DNA of 64,000 nucleotides, taken from contig CM044858.1 in NCBI GenBank assembly GCA_024500155.1, forward strand, positions 21,811,795 through 21,875,794, written 5' to 3'. Position numbers and translations under genes: made by a program. Of this stretch, positions 12,011 to 22,525 are shown piece after piece (positions within the stretch are counted from its first letter, which is position 1; every line of letters starts with the position of its first letter). The stretch comes from Chenopodium formosanum. Lineage: Eukaryota; Streptophyta; Magnoliopsida; Caryophyllales; Amaranthaceae. A model generated the notes under the pieces. The model worked only from the letters and a program-made list of their open reading frames with translations, made no database searches and had not been told where the DNA came from.

Positions 12011-13519
12011 ATGCCTTTAGCTAAAAGAACTTTTTGTGGATACATGAATGAGTGGTGTCGTCTTTTAACTTCTAAAGAGAAAAAAGCATTAGATACTTTC
12101 CGCATGGGGGGTATGTTTGGAATAAAGGGGGTGAGTCTTGACATGGACTTTATTTACTCTGCCATAGACTATTGGGACACTAATACTCACTGTTTTAGAT
12201 TTTTCCATGATGAAATATGCCCTTTACCGGAAGAATTTGGAGCCAGTATAGGCTATTATTCCACAGATCTTGCGGTAATGCCTAGAGTTAGTGAATATTA
12301 TTATAAAGATTTTGAATGCTTTTTTGATCTAAGGGGTACGGCCTTAAAAAGTATAGTGCATGGTAATGTAGTTGATTTGACAGAATTTGCACATTATTTT
12401 TATGACAATCCTAATCCTGATTTTCGTGTCCATAAGAGAAGGGCTTTCCTCTTTTGCATGTTTAACCAATTACTTTTAGTTAGTGGTAAGGATAATGAAG
12501 GCCAAACAATGATTATATCTGTTATAGAACAAGTTGAGTCCGGGAAAAATCCAATGCCGCTAATTGTTGGAGAGACCATGCTATGGTTGGATGCATTAAG
12601 AAAGAATCTAGGAGCACCTTTTCGAGGTTCTCCAATTTTATTACAGGTATGAAATAATACTATTCTTAATTACAAAGAACTAAAAATATTTCTACACTGT
12701 AATACTAATCAAACACATATTTTACAGATATGGCTCATGGAGAGGTTAAAACTTATTAATCCTCCTGACGATATACACACATATGATCCAAATTGCATAG
12801 TTCGGCGAAAGAAACGATTTTTGAAGATAGGTCGCCGTGAATGGAGCAAGGTGTTTGATGCCGGTGATTTTACCATAAGCTGGATCGTCCCTTGGTGGAA
12901 GATTGAGGCGATGGTTGGTTGTAATAACCAAGCATACTGTCGTCTCCCGAGCTTGTCGAGATTGACCTTCTATTTTCCTTGTAGAGTTATGAGACAATAT
13001 GGTCTCGCACAAACCATCCCTACAAGAGATCTCCGTCATCCTTATGAATTTCCTGTGTCACAAGATGTTGAGCGCTTTGACAAATATTGGAGTGGTAGGC
13101 CCTTATGGGAGGTGGTTACCCACAAGGATCCACCTTGTTTGTCAAGCAAAGTGAAACAATGGCTTGATGGAAGAATCCAGAAATCTCAAGTCAAGATTGA
13201 GAAGACCGATGTGAAGAATCGTCTAGGTGACAAAAAGGTCCCTGCTAAGGAACGCCTAGGGGAAAGGAGCGAATTCAAAACTCCTATTATGCCAAGGAAG
13301 AAAAGTTCTAAGAAAGACAAAGGAAAAAGGAAGGTTGACTCTACGAAAAGGAAAGTTTGCGTAGAGAAGAAACATGGGGTTTTAGCGGAGGGGGAAACTA
13401 TCTATACTAAAATAGAGTGTAGATCTTCTAATGGATGTCTCCTAGCAAAGGTGATGGATCAAGAGGAAGAGAATGAAGACAAAAATTGGAAGAGAATCAA
13501 GAAAGAGAAAAAAGAATAG
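12011..13519 (+). CDS. Antisense gene 2 of N: plant mobile domain-like protein, two exons, intact
   Basis: Exons 12011-12646 and 12728-13519 join in phase 0 across a GT-AG intron and give 475 codons with no internal stop. The N-terminal half has the layout of the PMD: a helical start, an aromatic-rich FRFFHDEICPLPEEFGASIGYY block where the PMD has FHFPWGEMTVT, and a hydrophobic region ending LLQ before the intron. Exon 2 begins IWLMERL, the same position and residues as exon 2 of antisense gene 1, so the two genes share an ancestral intron. Residues from about 370 on are Lys/Arg-rich (PRKKSSKKDKGKRK) and look like a nuclear localisation signal. Host PMD proteins (MAIN, MAIL1) act in silencing and genome stability; the role in a transposon is unknown. 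TATA box at 11937 and AATAAA at 13616 support a real transcription unit. Confidence 0.82.
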
Positions 13520-13615
13520 AGCATTGCTTTTCCTTTGATTTATTAGACAAAGTTAATTTGTTTTAGTTAATTTTTCAGCTTTTATTTCATCAATAATGTA
13601 ATTTCTTTATTAATT

Positions 13616-13621
13616 AATAAA
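13616..13621 (+). terminator. Polyadenylation signal of antisense gene 2
   Basis: AATAAA about 97 bp after the stop codon, preceded by T-rich sequence and AATGTAATTTC, a common plant arrangement. Confidence 0.5.
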
Positions 13622-13783
13622 ATTTCAGCTTTTATTTCAACTGACTTTTCAATTAAAGCAATGAAAACAATTACAATATCTATTTTTCGGAGACTTAATT
13701 CGAGTACGGAAGTCGAATAAATTTCCAGAATATACGAAACTTGCCCAGACACTCGCAGAAACCTGGCGCTGTTATCTAATTTA

Positions 13784-13859
13784 CTGTCGCTGTCAATTTG
13801 GTTCTGTCGCCTGGCGACAAAATTGTCGTCTGGCGACAGAGGCTATCTTCTGGCGCCAG
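13784..13859. repeat. Palindromic TGTCGCC/GGCGACA array between antisense gene 2 and pol
   Basis: CTGTCGCCTGGCGACA is a near-perfect palindrome, followed by TTGTCGTCTGGCGACAG and a diverged TGGCGCCAG. It sits in the convergent gap between the 3' ends of antisense gene 2 and of pol. I see no TATA box next to it. Confidence 0.88.
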
Positions 13860-13917
13860 TCTTGAAATTTTGCAGACATGTATTTTTTACCTCGGGGTTA
13901 CAGAATTTGAAAAAATT

Positions 13918-13990
13918 AATGTGGTCGCACCCTGTCTGGGTTGCCTACGTATCCTTTGTTTTAGGAATCAGGCCAAACGTAGCTCTCTTG
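13918..13990. other. Block shared by N, E1 and E2 just past the pol stop
   Basis: GGTTGCCTACGTATCC and AATCAGGCCAAACGTAGCTC occur here, at 478-551 in E1 and at 39106-39170 in E2. It serves as an anchor showing that E1 and E2 are collinear with N. Confidence 0.75.
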
Positions 13991-14008
13991 AGTATTTTAC
14001 TCAAGTAC

Positions 14009-17000
14009 TTATGGGTAGTATTTCTTAAGTTGGTCAAGGTTTGTCATGTTCGAAAAGTCATTACCATCCATGTCAGCTAACTTAGTCGCGCCTCCTGACA
14101 GGATTGTTTTGACAATATATGGTCCGGACCAATTAGGCCTAAATTTGCCTCTTGGGTCTAAAACATTTTTCCTTAATGCTTTCAATACCAAGTCCCCAAC
14201 CTTGATATTTCTAGTCTTGACCTTCTTATTGAAATGTCTAGCCATGCGGGTTTGATAACATTGGGTGTGATATTGAGCCTCTAGTCGTTTTTCATCGAGT
14301 AGAATTAGCTCGTCATATCGTGCTCTAGTCCATTCGACTTCATCAAGTTTACTTTCTAACGCAATGCGTAGCGAAGGTATTTCTAATTCTACAGGTTGTA
14401 CGACATCCATTCCATATACTAAGTTGAATGGTGTATTTCCTGTTGATGTTCGGATTGACGTGCGATAACCCCACAGTGCGAAGTGAAGTTTGTCAGGCCA
14501 ATCCTTATAACTTTCAGTCATTTTCTCAATGATTGTCTTTAAATTTTTATTAGCGGCCTCAACTGCTCCATTTGCTTGAGGTCTATAAGGAGAAGAATGG
14601 TGATGTTGAATACCATACTTTTGTAGCAATTCTTCACATTCGGCTTGAAAGTGAGTTCCATTGTCACTTATCATTTCATGTAGGACTCCGTATCGACAAA
14701 TTATGTTTCTTTCGATAAAGAGTGCTACATGTTTGGCAGTGAGTTTAGCATATGATTGTGCTTCCACCCACTTTGTGAAGTAATCTATTGCGACTAAGAT
14801 GTATTCATGACGTCCTGTTCCGGGAGGTGTGATCTTTCCGATTATGTCTATTCCCCATGTAGAGAAAGGCCATGGTGAAGTGTATGTGTAGAGGAGAGAT
14901 GCTGGGATATGTTGTAAATTTGCATAAATTTGATACTTGGGGCATCTCTTTACATATTGATGACAATCTTTATTCATGGTAGTCCAATAATATCCTTCTC
15001 GCATTATTTTTTGGACTAGCATTTTGCCATTAACATGTGTTCCACATATATCTTCGTGGATTACTCTCATAGCTCTTTGAGCATCCTTTTTGCCTACACA
15101 TAATAGAGCTCGACCTTTAGGCACCCTTTTGTGTAGTTCATTTCCTATGAGTACAAACTGGAAAGCTAAAAGTCTTAGTGCTCTTTTCGCTCTTTTGTTA
15201 GCATGAGGAGGATATTCTCCTTTGGTGACATAATTTAGTATATCTATGAACCATGGTTCTTCTTCATGTTCTTCTTCTTGGATCACTTCATCGTCTTTTA
15301 TAGCTTGAATATATGCTGGTTTATGCCTTTTTTCTATGGTTAAAGGCATTTGCTCAATTTCCTTAGGAATTCTAACCATTGAGGCTAGTCTTGCCAAGGC
15401 ATCGGCGAATTGGTTTTCCTCTCTAGGTAGGTAAGTGTATTCCACTTTTTCCAACTGATCAATGAGAGTTTCCAAATATGTCTGGTAGGGAGCTAAGCTT
15501 TCACTTCTAACCTTCCATCTCTTTGAGATTTGATTAATGATTAAAGAAGAATCCCCAAATGTCCGGAGTTTCTTTACACCTAAGGCTAAAGCAGTTTCGA
15601 GGCCTACCACGCATGCTTCATATTCGGCTGCGTTGTTGGTGACGTCGAAATCTAATTTAATGGATATAGGAACATGTTCTTCTTTAGGTGATACTAGTAA
15701 GACTCCTACGCCGCATCCCTTTTGGTTTGAGGCTCTATCGAAATATAGAGTCCATGTGTCATCCTCTGTCATCATTAAACTTTCATCTGGGAATTCATTC
15801 TCTTCCAAGGGTGTCGAATCTTCTATTGGGAAATCTGCTAGAAAATCCGAGACCACTGATCCTTTAATTGCCTTTTGAGGCATAAACCTTATATCGAATC
15901 GGGCCAAATTCACTATCCACCTTGAGATACGCCCGTTAAGTGTAGATCTTTCGAATAGGGATTTAAGGGGGTCCATTCGTGAGACTACGTAAACGGTATG
16001 CACGAGCATGTAATGTCTTAATTTAGTTGTGGCCCACACCAATGCGAGGCACAACTTTTCCAACGGTGTATAGCGTGTCTCATACTCGAGCATTTTCTTA
16101 CTTAGGTAGTAAATAGCATTTTCTTTACTTTCTACCTCTTGTGCAAGCATGGCTCCCATTGTTTCCTTTGTGACGGTTAAGTATAACCTTAGGGGTATTC
16201 CAGGGAGTGCTGGAGCTAATACGGGAGGATTCGAGAGATAGGCTTTGATCTTTTCAAAGGCTTTTTGACACTCATCGTCCCATATAATTGGTACATTCTT
16301 CTTAAGCTTCTTGAATATTGGTTCGCATATTGTGGTTAGCTTGGATATGAACCTACTTATGTATTGCAACCGGCCAATGAATCCTCGAATTTGCTTTTCG
16401 GTTTTGGGCGGTGGCATGGACATGATTGCTTTGATTTTCGTGGGGTCTATCTCTATTCCACTAGAGCTTATGACATATCCCAAGAGTTTTCCTGAGGTAA
16501 CTCCGAAAGCACATTTGGAGGGGTTCAATCTCATGTTGTATTTTCTTAGCCTTTCAAAGAACTTTTTTAAGGCTATTGGGTGTCCTTGGCGGTCTTTTGA
16601 TTTTACGATCATGTCATCCACATAAACCTCCACTTCTTTATGCATCATGTCATGGAGTAGGGCAGTTGCTGCTCGTTGGTAAGTAGCACCCGCGTTTTTC
16701 AACCCGAATGGCATTACCGTGTAGCAATAAGTACCCCAAGGTGTTATGAACGTTGTCTTTTCCATGTATTCTTCGGCCATGAGGATTTGATTGTATCCTG
16801 CGTACCCATCCATAAACGAGAGAAGCGCATGATTTGTTGTATTATCTACCAAAATATCGATGTGTGGTAAAGGGAAGTCGTCCTTTGGACTTGCCTTATT
16901 TAGATCTCGATAGTCGACACACATTCGAACTCTACCATCTTTTTTCGGAACCGGGACGACATTGGCGACCCATTCGGGGTATTTAGATACCCTGATAAAA

Positions 17001-17440
17001 CCTGCAGTTATTTGTTTTTGCACTTCTTCTTTTATTTTAAGAGCTACGTCGGGTTTCATTCGACGTAACTTTTGTTTTACAGGTTTCATTCCTGGAATTA
17101 ATGGTATTGTGTGTTGAGCTATCTCTCTATTAATGCCTGGCATATCTTCGTATGACCAAGCGAATACATCAATAAATTCTTTAAGTAGATTAATTAAATC
17201 GGTTCTTTCATCTTTACTTAGTGTTAGTCCGATTTTAACTTCTCTTTTAATGGTTGGATCTTTTGAGATATCAACCGTTTCTGTATCCTCAATTATTGGT
17301 GTCTTGTTTTCAAGTGTTTCCATTGCTTTAATTATTTCTTTGTCATTTTCATCATTAGTTAAGCAATGCTCGTCATCTTTAGATAAAGAAAAACAAGAGG
17401 AATACGGGGAAGAAGACATATTATTTAATTCAGAAATCAT
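14009..17440 (-). CDS. pol: N pol: reverse transcriptase, dual RNase H, integrase
   Basis: An open frame of 1143 codons. RT covers about residues 110-310 with MPFGLKNAGATYQR and the catalytic YVDD at 273-276. A degenerate gypsy-type RNase H follows (about 385-530). A second RNase H of the archaeal type follows at about 560-690 with Asp568, Glu606, Asp630 and Asp680 in place; the residue after the first Asp is Arg instead of the usual Gly. Integrase has the HHCC zinc site (His795, His802, Cys826, Cys833) and DDE residues near Asp865, Asp926 and Glu961, then a GPY-type module (NWSGPYIV). The enzyme set copies the RNA and inserts the DNA. Translation would begin upstream as a polyprotein; the Met at 17440 is only the first in this frame. 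Reading backward from there, the frame continues to about 17520, where a frameshift meets the linker. Confidence 0.95.
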   Translation of the reverse strand: MISELNNMSSSPYSSCFSLSKDDEHCLTNDENDKEIIKAMETLENKTPIIEDTETVDISKDPTIKREVKIGLTLSKDERTDLINLLKEFIDVFAWSYEDMPGINREIAQHTIPLIPGMKPVKQKLRRMKPDVALKIKEEVQKQITAGFIRVSKYPEWVANVVPVPKKDGRVRMCVDYRDLNKASPKDDFPLPHIDILVDNTTNHALLSFMDGYAGYNQILMAEEYMEKTTFITPWGTYCYTVMPFGLKNAGATYQRAATALLHDMMHKEVEVYVDDMIVKSKDRQGHPIALKKFFERLRKYNMRLNPSKCAFGVTSGKLLGYVISSSGIEIDPTKIKAIMSMPPPKTEKQIRGFIGRLQYISRFISKLTTICEPIFKKLKKNVPIIWDDECQKAFEKIKAYLSNPPVLAPALPGIPLRLYLTVTKETMGAMLAQEVESKENAIYYLSKKMLEYETRYTPLEKLCLALVWATTKLRHYMLVHTVYVVSRMDPLKSLFERSTLNGRISRWIVNLARFDIRFMPQKAIKGSVVSDFLADFPIEDSTPLEENEFPDESLMMTEDDTWTLYFDRASNQKGCGVGVLLVSPKEEHVPISIKLDFDVTNNAAEYEACVVGLETALALGVKKLRTFGDSSLIINQISKRWKVRSESLAPYQTYLETLIDQLEKVEYTYLPREENQFADALARLASMVRIPKEIEQMPLTIEKRHKPAYIQAIKDDEVIQEEEHEEEPWFIDILNYVTKGEYPPHANKRAKRALRLLAFQFVLIGNELHKRVPKGRALLCVGKKDAQRAMRVIHEDICGTHVNGKMLVQKIMREGYYWTTMNKDCHQYVKRCPKYQIYANLQHIPASLLYTYTSPWPFSTWGIDIIGKITPPGTGRHEYILVAIDYFTKWVEAQSYAKLTAKHVALFIERNIICRYGVLHEMISDNGTHFQAECEELLQKYGIQHHHSSPYRPQANGAVEAANKNLKTIIEKMTESYKDWPDKLHFALWGYRTSIRTSTGNTPFNLVYGMDVVQPVELEIPSLRIALESKLDEVEWTRARYDELILLDEKRLEAQYHTQCYQTRMARHFNKKVKTRNIKVGDLVLKALRKNVLDPRGKFRPNWSGPYIVKTILSGGATKLADMDGNDFSNMTNLDQLKKYYP

Positions 17441-17486
17441 TACATCAAATAAGGAAATGTCCGTTGGGACTTGATTGTTAACTATC

Positions 17487-18131
17487 CTAGGAGTAGAAAT
17501 AGAAGGCGAGGGTGCTACAACTAAAGGTTTGGGAAGACTCGATAGGGGAAGACTCTAACTCAGACTCTGACTCAGACGATTCTTCGAACATTGGTCCTTG
17601 TCCTGTAGTAACTGAAATCTTCCTTCCATTTGTAGTGGTTATCTTCACCGTCTTGCGCCATCCACACTCTTGATCTTCTATTGGAGTGATAAATTCTGAG
17701 GGGTCAAAGCCTTCACTTTGGAGAACCGTTCGGATGAGTGAAGAATCATCTTCCGCGTATCTTGGCTCATTCTTTTCTCTTCCGAAGAGGAGTCCCATGA
17801 CATTAAAGTCAAAGCAAGGAGGTGCCTTCTCCTTATAAATTGGAGTTGGGATCTCGTCTAGGAAGCAACAATCCAAAAAGATCTCGAACCCGGGTTGTCT
17901 TATGCCATTTACCACGAAGGGTTCAGGAAATTCATGACAAGGATAATCCTCTCCTTCTCTTATAAATTGTCCATTTAATGTGAGAGGATATTGATCCATG
18001 GGTATCTCCCTCTTTTGTGCACGAGCATTCCTTCGTGCTCTTGATTTTTCCTGGGCCCACTTAAGGTCTTCGCGAGTTGGTTCAAAACCAAGTCCGAAAG
18101 TATCCAATTTAGGGAGGCCAGGTAGTCCCAT
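17487..18131 (-). pseudogene. N polyprotein linker between protease and RT
   Basis: 214 open codons in minus sense, charged and low in motif content (LGFEPTREDLKWAQEKSRAR, then a Ser/Glu-rich end). Tat/Ogre elements have a long stretch here between protease and RT, and Ogre has an intron in this region. Here the frame ends at 17487 after a shift relative to RT; the RT frame picks up LPKPLVVAPSPS at the same place. A one-base indel near 17520 would explain this. About 125 bp of broken frame separates it from the protease. Confidence 0.7.
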
Positions 18132-18255
18132 ATGTTTAGCTATTCCTTTTTCTTTCCTAGAGTCATTCCAGGAAAATGTCCTTGCTTTCTTAGAATAGCA
18201 TTAGTTGTCATGTTTGAGTGGAGGTCGTAATAAAGAGGGGTCTTTTCGTCTTCCT

Positions 18256-18687
18256 CTAATAAGGAGATCTCTTCGCTAAAGCCCCACAAATCCTCATCAT
18301 TTTCATCATGTGTTCCACATTAATTAGTGGATTTTCTACTGTTTTGATCCTCATGGATGAAGCATCAATGGTAATTGGAATTCCTCCAACTATGGCCTTT
18401 ACTTGTTGATGAAGAGATGAAGGGACAATCTTTAAATCATGAAGCCAAGGGCGTCCCAATAGCAAGTTAAAGGATGCCTTGATATCCACTACTTGAAATG
18501 TGGTGGCATGCTTAATTGCACCCGCCGTTATATTCATGGTAATTGTCCCTAGTGCTTGACGGCGAGAGTTATCATAAGCTCTTATGCCTTGAGTTGATGG
18601 GGATAAACCCTCATCTCTTATTCCTAACATTCTTGCGGTTCTAAGTGGCCACACGTTAATGGCTGAACCATTATCCACAAGAGTCAT
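18256..18687 (-). pseudogene. pro: N aspartic protease
   Basis: The frame has the active-site motif LVDNGSAINV near its start (Asp-Asn-Gly-Ser-Ala, the variant usual in Tat/Ogre instead of DTGA) and the flap/C-terminal motif LLLGRPWLHDLKIVPSSLHQ. It would cut the Gag-Pol polyprotein. It overlaps the end of the gag frame (18671-18687) in another frame. One extra base near 18692-18700 accounts for the shift, since the residues before and after read as one typical protease entry. Confidence 0.88.
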
Positions 18688-20827
18688 AGGAACATTTCAT
18701 CCTCTTGCATATCACTGTGAGATTTAGAGCTTTATTGTGTTTGTCACCTTCCGGTGGTAAATCCTTATCCGAAAAGGTGACCAAGTTGATTGGACTTGGG
18801 AGATCACTCGTGAGGAAGTTAGCAAGTCCCTCAGGAGTAGTGTCCGAATCTATGCCTACTTTAGCCAGAGCATCCATGACTGCAACCCTATGCTCCCGGG
18901 ATGTAGCTAAGAGCTTCCATACATTCATTTCAACCTTAGTCTTTTTTAACTGTTTGACAACATCGTTCTCTTCTATAATAGGCACGGGAATTTGCTGGAT
19001 AGTAGGTATAGGTTGTGTTGAAATGGGAGGTTGTATTCTCCCGGACCTAGTGAGGACATCTTTGGGTGAATCTTCCTCGTCCCAAATGTCACTTACTGGG
19101 TATATTGTTGATAGAGGAGTCTCTTCAATATCCTTGAGGTAAACGTCCTCATCATCACTGTCCCACACTCCATTAATTGTAGCATCTTGTGGAAGTTGAA
19201 CCAATTTCTTTTCATCAATCAAACATTGAACCAAGTCCTTGAACTTGAAGCAGTGCTCTATTGTATGTCCCCCTGATTGATGGTATGAACAATAGTATTT
19301 GTCCATCCTTTTTATAGACTCAAATGGTCTCGGTTCGAGAGGTTGAATTTTACCATTCTCGGAGAGCATTTTGAACATGCTAGCATACGACGTCCCAATT
19401 GGAGTATAACTTTTATTATTTTTCCTGGGAGTGTCAATCACTTGGAGAGAAAAAGGTTTCTTTTGCTTGGGTGGAGGTCTACTTTTAAGTAACTCATTTT
19501 TCTCTCTTATAGCCTCAAAGGTTTGTGATAGCAACTTGTACATTTCTGACAAAATTGATGTCAACGCCAAAACTTCTTGCTTAGTTGCAGGTTCTTGGCC
19601 ATGGAATTCGAGAGCATCTTCGAAGATTTCTTCTTCAATGGTCTCGATAGGCTCTATGAGGCTAGATGGGTCCACTTGATTTTCTTCGTCGGAAATAGCC
19701 AAAGAATCTGACAGCGGTGCGGTGTTGATGCTTGGCTTCTTGCTTGCTGGGGGCAATGGGAGCTTGTTACTATCGATCAAGTCTTGAATAGCTTCTTTTA
19801 GCCTCCAACAATTTTCTGTAGGATGACCCCTACCTTGGTGATATTTGCAATGTGCATTTGGGTTCCAGCTAGCCGTTCTCCTTTCGACAGGTGGGTCCCC
19901 AAATGGTCCAATGGGAGTTATAAGACCTTTTGCATGTAAGCGGTCAAATGCGGTGTCATAACTCATACCAATAGGAGTATAATTCTTCCTAAATGGTTTC
20001 TTTTATCCTTGATTGTTATTCATTGCCAAAACTTCATTTAGATTAAGGGTGCTAACATTGTTTGAGTGGGTGGATTTGGATGAAGAAGGATTGTCGTTCT
20101 TCTTATTTTTCCAGCCACTATTTGAGTTATTATTAGCAGCTTTTTGTTTAGCGAGGTCATCTTCAATATTAATTCCAACATCATAGACAGCCTTAAAGGT
20201 GTTTAGATTGCTTTGGTACCTAAGGTGTTTAGAATATTTTTCTTGGAGGTTGTTAATGAACATCCTGACAGATTCTTTCTCACTAGGTATTTCAACCATT
20301 TTTGCAGTAGTTTCCCTCCATTTATTAAAGAATGAGGTGAAACCTTCATTTTCTTTTTGCTTTAGCATTTCTAGCTCTCTATGATCAGTTTCAATTTGTA
20401 TATTGCATTTATATCTTTCAATGAAAGCACTTACAATAGATTCCCAACTAAGTGAAAAGTACCACTGTTGACATACGGCTTCTAAAGATAATGAAAATAC
20501 AGAGTGAAATGCTTTTCTATCTATCCCCTTAATGTTCATTACAGTTTCAAAAGCTCTTAGATGAAAATAAGGGTTATCCATAGCCTTAAATTTAGGGATG
20601 TCATTGGGATTGAACTTCTGTGGGAGAAGGTCCTTATCCACCGAGAACCCTTGGGAGCTAATCTCTTGGAATCTAAAGTCGTTGGACAGCTTGCCCAAGC
20701 TTTCCTGGATTAGGTCCATTTGTTTCTGTTTTTCAGGATTACTTATTTGCGGCGATAGGTTTTGTAACATCTCAGCCAAGTTGGCTACCTGTCCCTTGAC
20801 CTCATTAAGTTCTTCTTGACTAGCCAT
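18671..20827 (-). pseudogene. gag: N gag, one in-frame stop
   Basis: Starts at ATG 20827 (MASQEELNEVKGQV). The first 274 codons contain a coiled-coil-like N-terminus and a Retrotrans_gag core (HLRAFETVM, FSLSWESIVSAFIERY, FTSFFNKWRE). TAA at 20003-20005 interrupts; the same frame continues at 19966 for another 431 codons. This second part has two zinc-finger-like motifs of C-x2-H-x4-5-H-x4-C form (CKYHQGRGHPTENC and CSYHQSGGHTIEHC), each followed by LK..(V/I)Q.LID, a duplicated unit known in Tat/Ogre Gag. TAA is explained by CAA to TAA. Gag forms the virus-like particle in the cytoplasm and binds the RNA. Confidence 0.88.
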
Positions 20828-21352
20828 TGCCTTCTTAGCTTTCCTTTTCCTACCGATTGGTTTGTCAAAAAGTAAGACTTGAACAAAAGCGTTGTCCTTG
20901 ATTAAACGCCTTTCCTTTCTTGTCCACGCGCTGTAAGTTAAACCATATTTGTTTCAATACTTGACTCTAATTGACTTGACTTTATGGTTTAAAAATTAAA
21001 AAAGAATAGGCGAAAATGGGGTATATATTTTAAGGGAAAAATTAATGAAGTTGGAAAAATTAATGAAGTTTGAAAATTGGAAGATTAATATCCGACTTAC
21101 CCCCCTAAAAAAAATGACGGAAAACACGCATTCAAGACTCTCTAGACATGGTCATAATGTGACAAACATGTTATGTGTGTGCTTTATGTGTGTGTGAGTG
21201 ACATGCTTTGACTCTTAGTTTATGACCATTGGACTTTAAGTGCCTAAACTCAATTAAAGACTTAAACATGGTTTGAACCATTAATAAATTGATAAACCGA
21301 TTAGTAGACTGTTGATTAGACTCGTCGTGATGACTCGAGCAAGAAAACTGGA

Positions 21353-21430
21353 TTGTCGCTAAAACAACAGGACTGTCGCCACTGTTTAGAGCCTGTCGCC
21401 AGATGACAAAATTGTCGCCAGGCGACTGAC
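21353..21430. repeat. Palindromic TGTCGCC array, leader copy 1
   Basis: Contains ATTGTCGCT, CTGTCGCC (three times) and a palindrome around TTGTCGCCAGGCGAC. It lies about 525 bp upstream of the gag ATG in minus sense. Confidence 0.85.
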
Positions 21431-21865
21431 ACTAAACTGCAGCGCCACAGTCCAAATTTCTGTGCCATTGCTGGAACATTAATCTGGACTGTTTCCAGTA
21501 ATTTTACTCTAAATGGACATGCCTATAGTCATAGTAAGTCGAATTGATTAATTTATTAGCCTTTAATTAATTCAAAATTAATTAATTCAAAATTAATTAA
21601 TTAGACAAAGTCCTTTTAGTCATTAGTCAATTTATTTAGTCTTTAACACAAGTCAAACAAACGGTTAACACATATATAATATATACAAGCAAGGGTGCAC
21701 AAGTAGTTCACATAGTCACAATATGATGAGTTTGCAACCTAACCATGGCTCTAGTTCTCTAAAGTTCGAGGATATGGGTTAAGTAAAAAAGGTCCATGGT
21801 TATGAATCCATATGCATTGCACACAAGCCTACCGGGAGGGTTGGAGCGAATGGACAGGATTCCGC

Positions 21866-21888
21866 GAGTTCGTGATGAAATCGAACTC
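21866..21888 (-). other. Conserved leader hairpin (candidate RNA signal)
   Basis: GAGTTCG and CGAACTC flank the 9-base loop TGATGAAAT, a perfect 7-bp stem. The same hairpin occurs in E1 (33914-33938) and E2 (41112-41136), also between PBS and the rest of the element. Conservation between autonomous and non-autonomous members suggests a packaging or dimerisation signal. Confidence 0.6.
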
Positions 21889-22130
21889 AACTCCATGGTT
21901 TGGTGGATTCACAAACTTTGCACGTACCCAAATCTGAACTTTGCACATGATAGTGGGATATTCCATTGGGCAGGTGAAGCAGGAACCCCCAGAGGGTTAT
22001 GTCCATATGTAGAACACATATGGGTTCAGAAAAGTGAGAAAAGGACTCAATCAATAAGCAAAATCAAGCCAACAATGCTAGAAATGGTCAAAGCAAGAAG
22101 GCAGACCCCTGGCTCGGTATTAGAAGAACT

Positions 22131-22207
22131 TGGCGCCAGACTACAGGGACTGTCGCCCAAAAAAGCTCCTGTCGCCAGGCGACAGAAACTTTTTACGGGC
22201 GACAAGC
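22131..22207. repeat. Palindromic TGTCGCC/GGCGACA array, leader copy 2
   Basis: Contains TGGCGCCAG, CTGTCGCCC, the perfect palindrome CTGTCGCCAGGCGACAG and GGGCGACA. It lies about 320 bp from the PBS. Confidence 0.88.
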
Positions 22208-22502
22208 CCTGTTTTCTAGACGCTAGTTCCTACATGCCTTGGCAAGTTTCTGTGTTCTTCGAATTTTCCAGATTTCGCATCATCTTTTCGATTCTAGTCA
22301 TGAAAGATATTTCTCAAATTTCCTACGTGTAAAATTCCTATGGATTGACTCATGGGGTGCTCCCATGAGGACCTTTTAATGCATATGACAATAATGTTAA
22401 TCAAATCACGCACATGAAATACTTAGAATTTTTCGAGTCTTATCCGCTCATTCTAAATAATTGCCAAAATTAAATAAATTTCAGGAATATAAATAGAAAT
22501 CC

Positions 22503-22520
22503 TCCCCAGTGAAGTCGCCA
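22503..22520 (-). other. N primer binding site, tRNA-Arg type
   Basis: On the minus strand TGGCGACTTCACTGGGGA, 5 bases from the LTR end. Its complement ends GGAGTCG-CCA with one mismatch, as in the 3' end of plant tRNA-Arg; Ogre elements are known to use tRNA-Arg. The same site is at 34200-34217 (E1) and 41397-41414 (E2). Confidence 0.78.
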
Positions 22521-22525
22521 AAAAC

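Larger units (their letters stand above)
20828..22502 (-). other. N leader between PBS and gag
   Basis: No convincing gene. It holds two palindromic arrays (21353-21430 and 22131-22207), a hairpin shared with E1 and E2 (21866-21888), and an inverted relative of the 11566 block at 21090-21200 (ATGACGGAAAACACGC and GTGTGTGAGTG). The plus-strand frame 21796-22332 (178 codons) crosses these repeats and has no recognisable domain, so I do not call it. Confidence 0.7.

Noticed and set aside
21796..22332. 178-codon plus frame in the N leader
   Set aside because: It runs across the conserved hairpin and a palindromic array; no motif, and E1/E2 do not keep it.
22503..22520. tRNA-like sequence
   Set aside because: Only about 18 bases match a tRNA 3' end; this is a primer binding site, as are 34200, 41397, 52646 and 53144.
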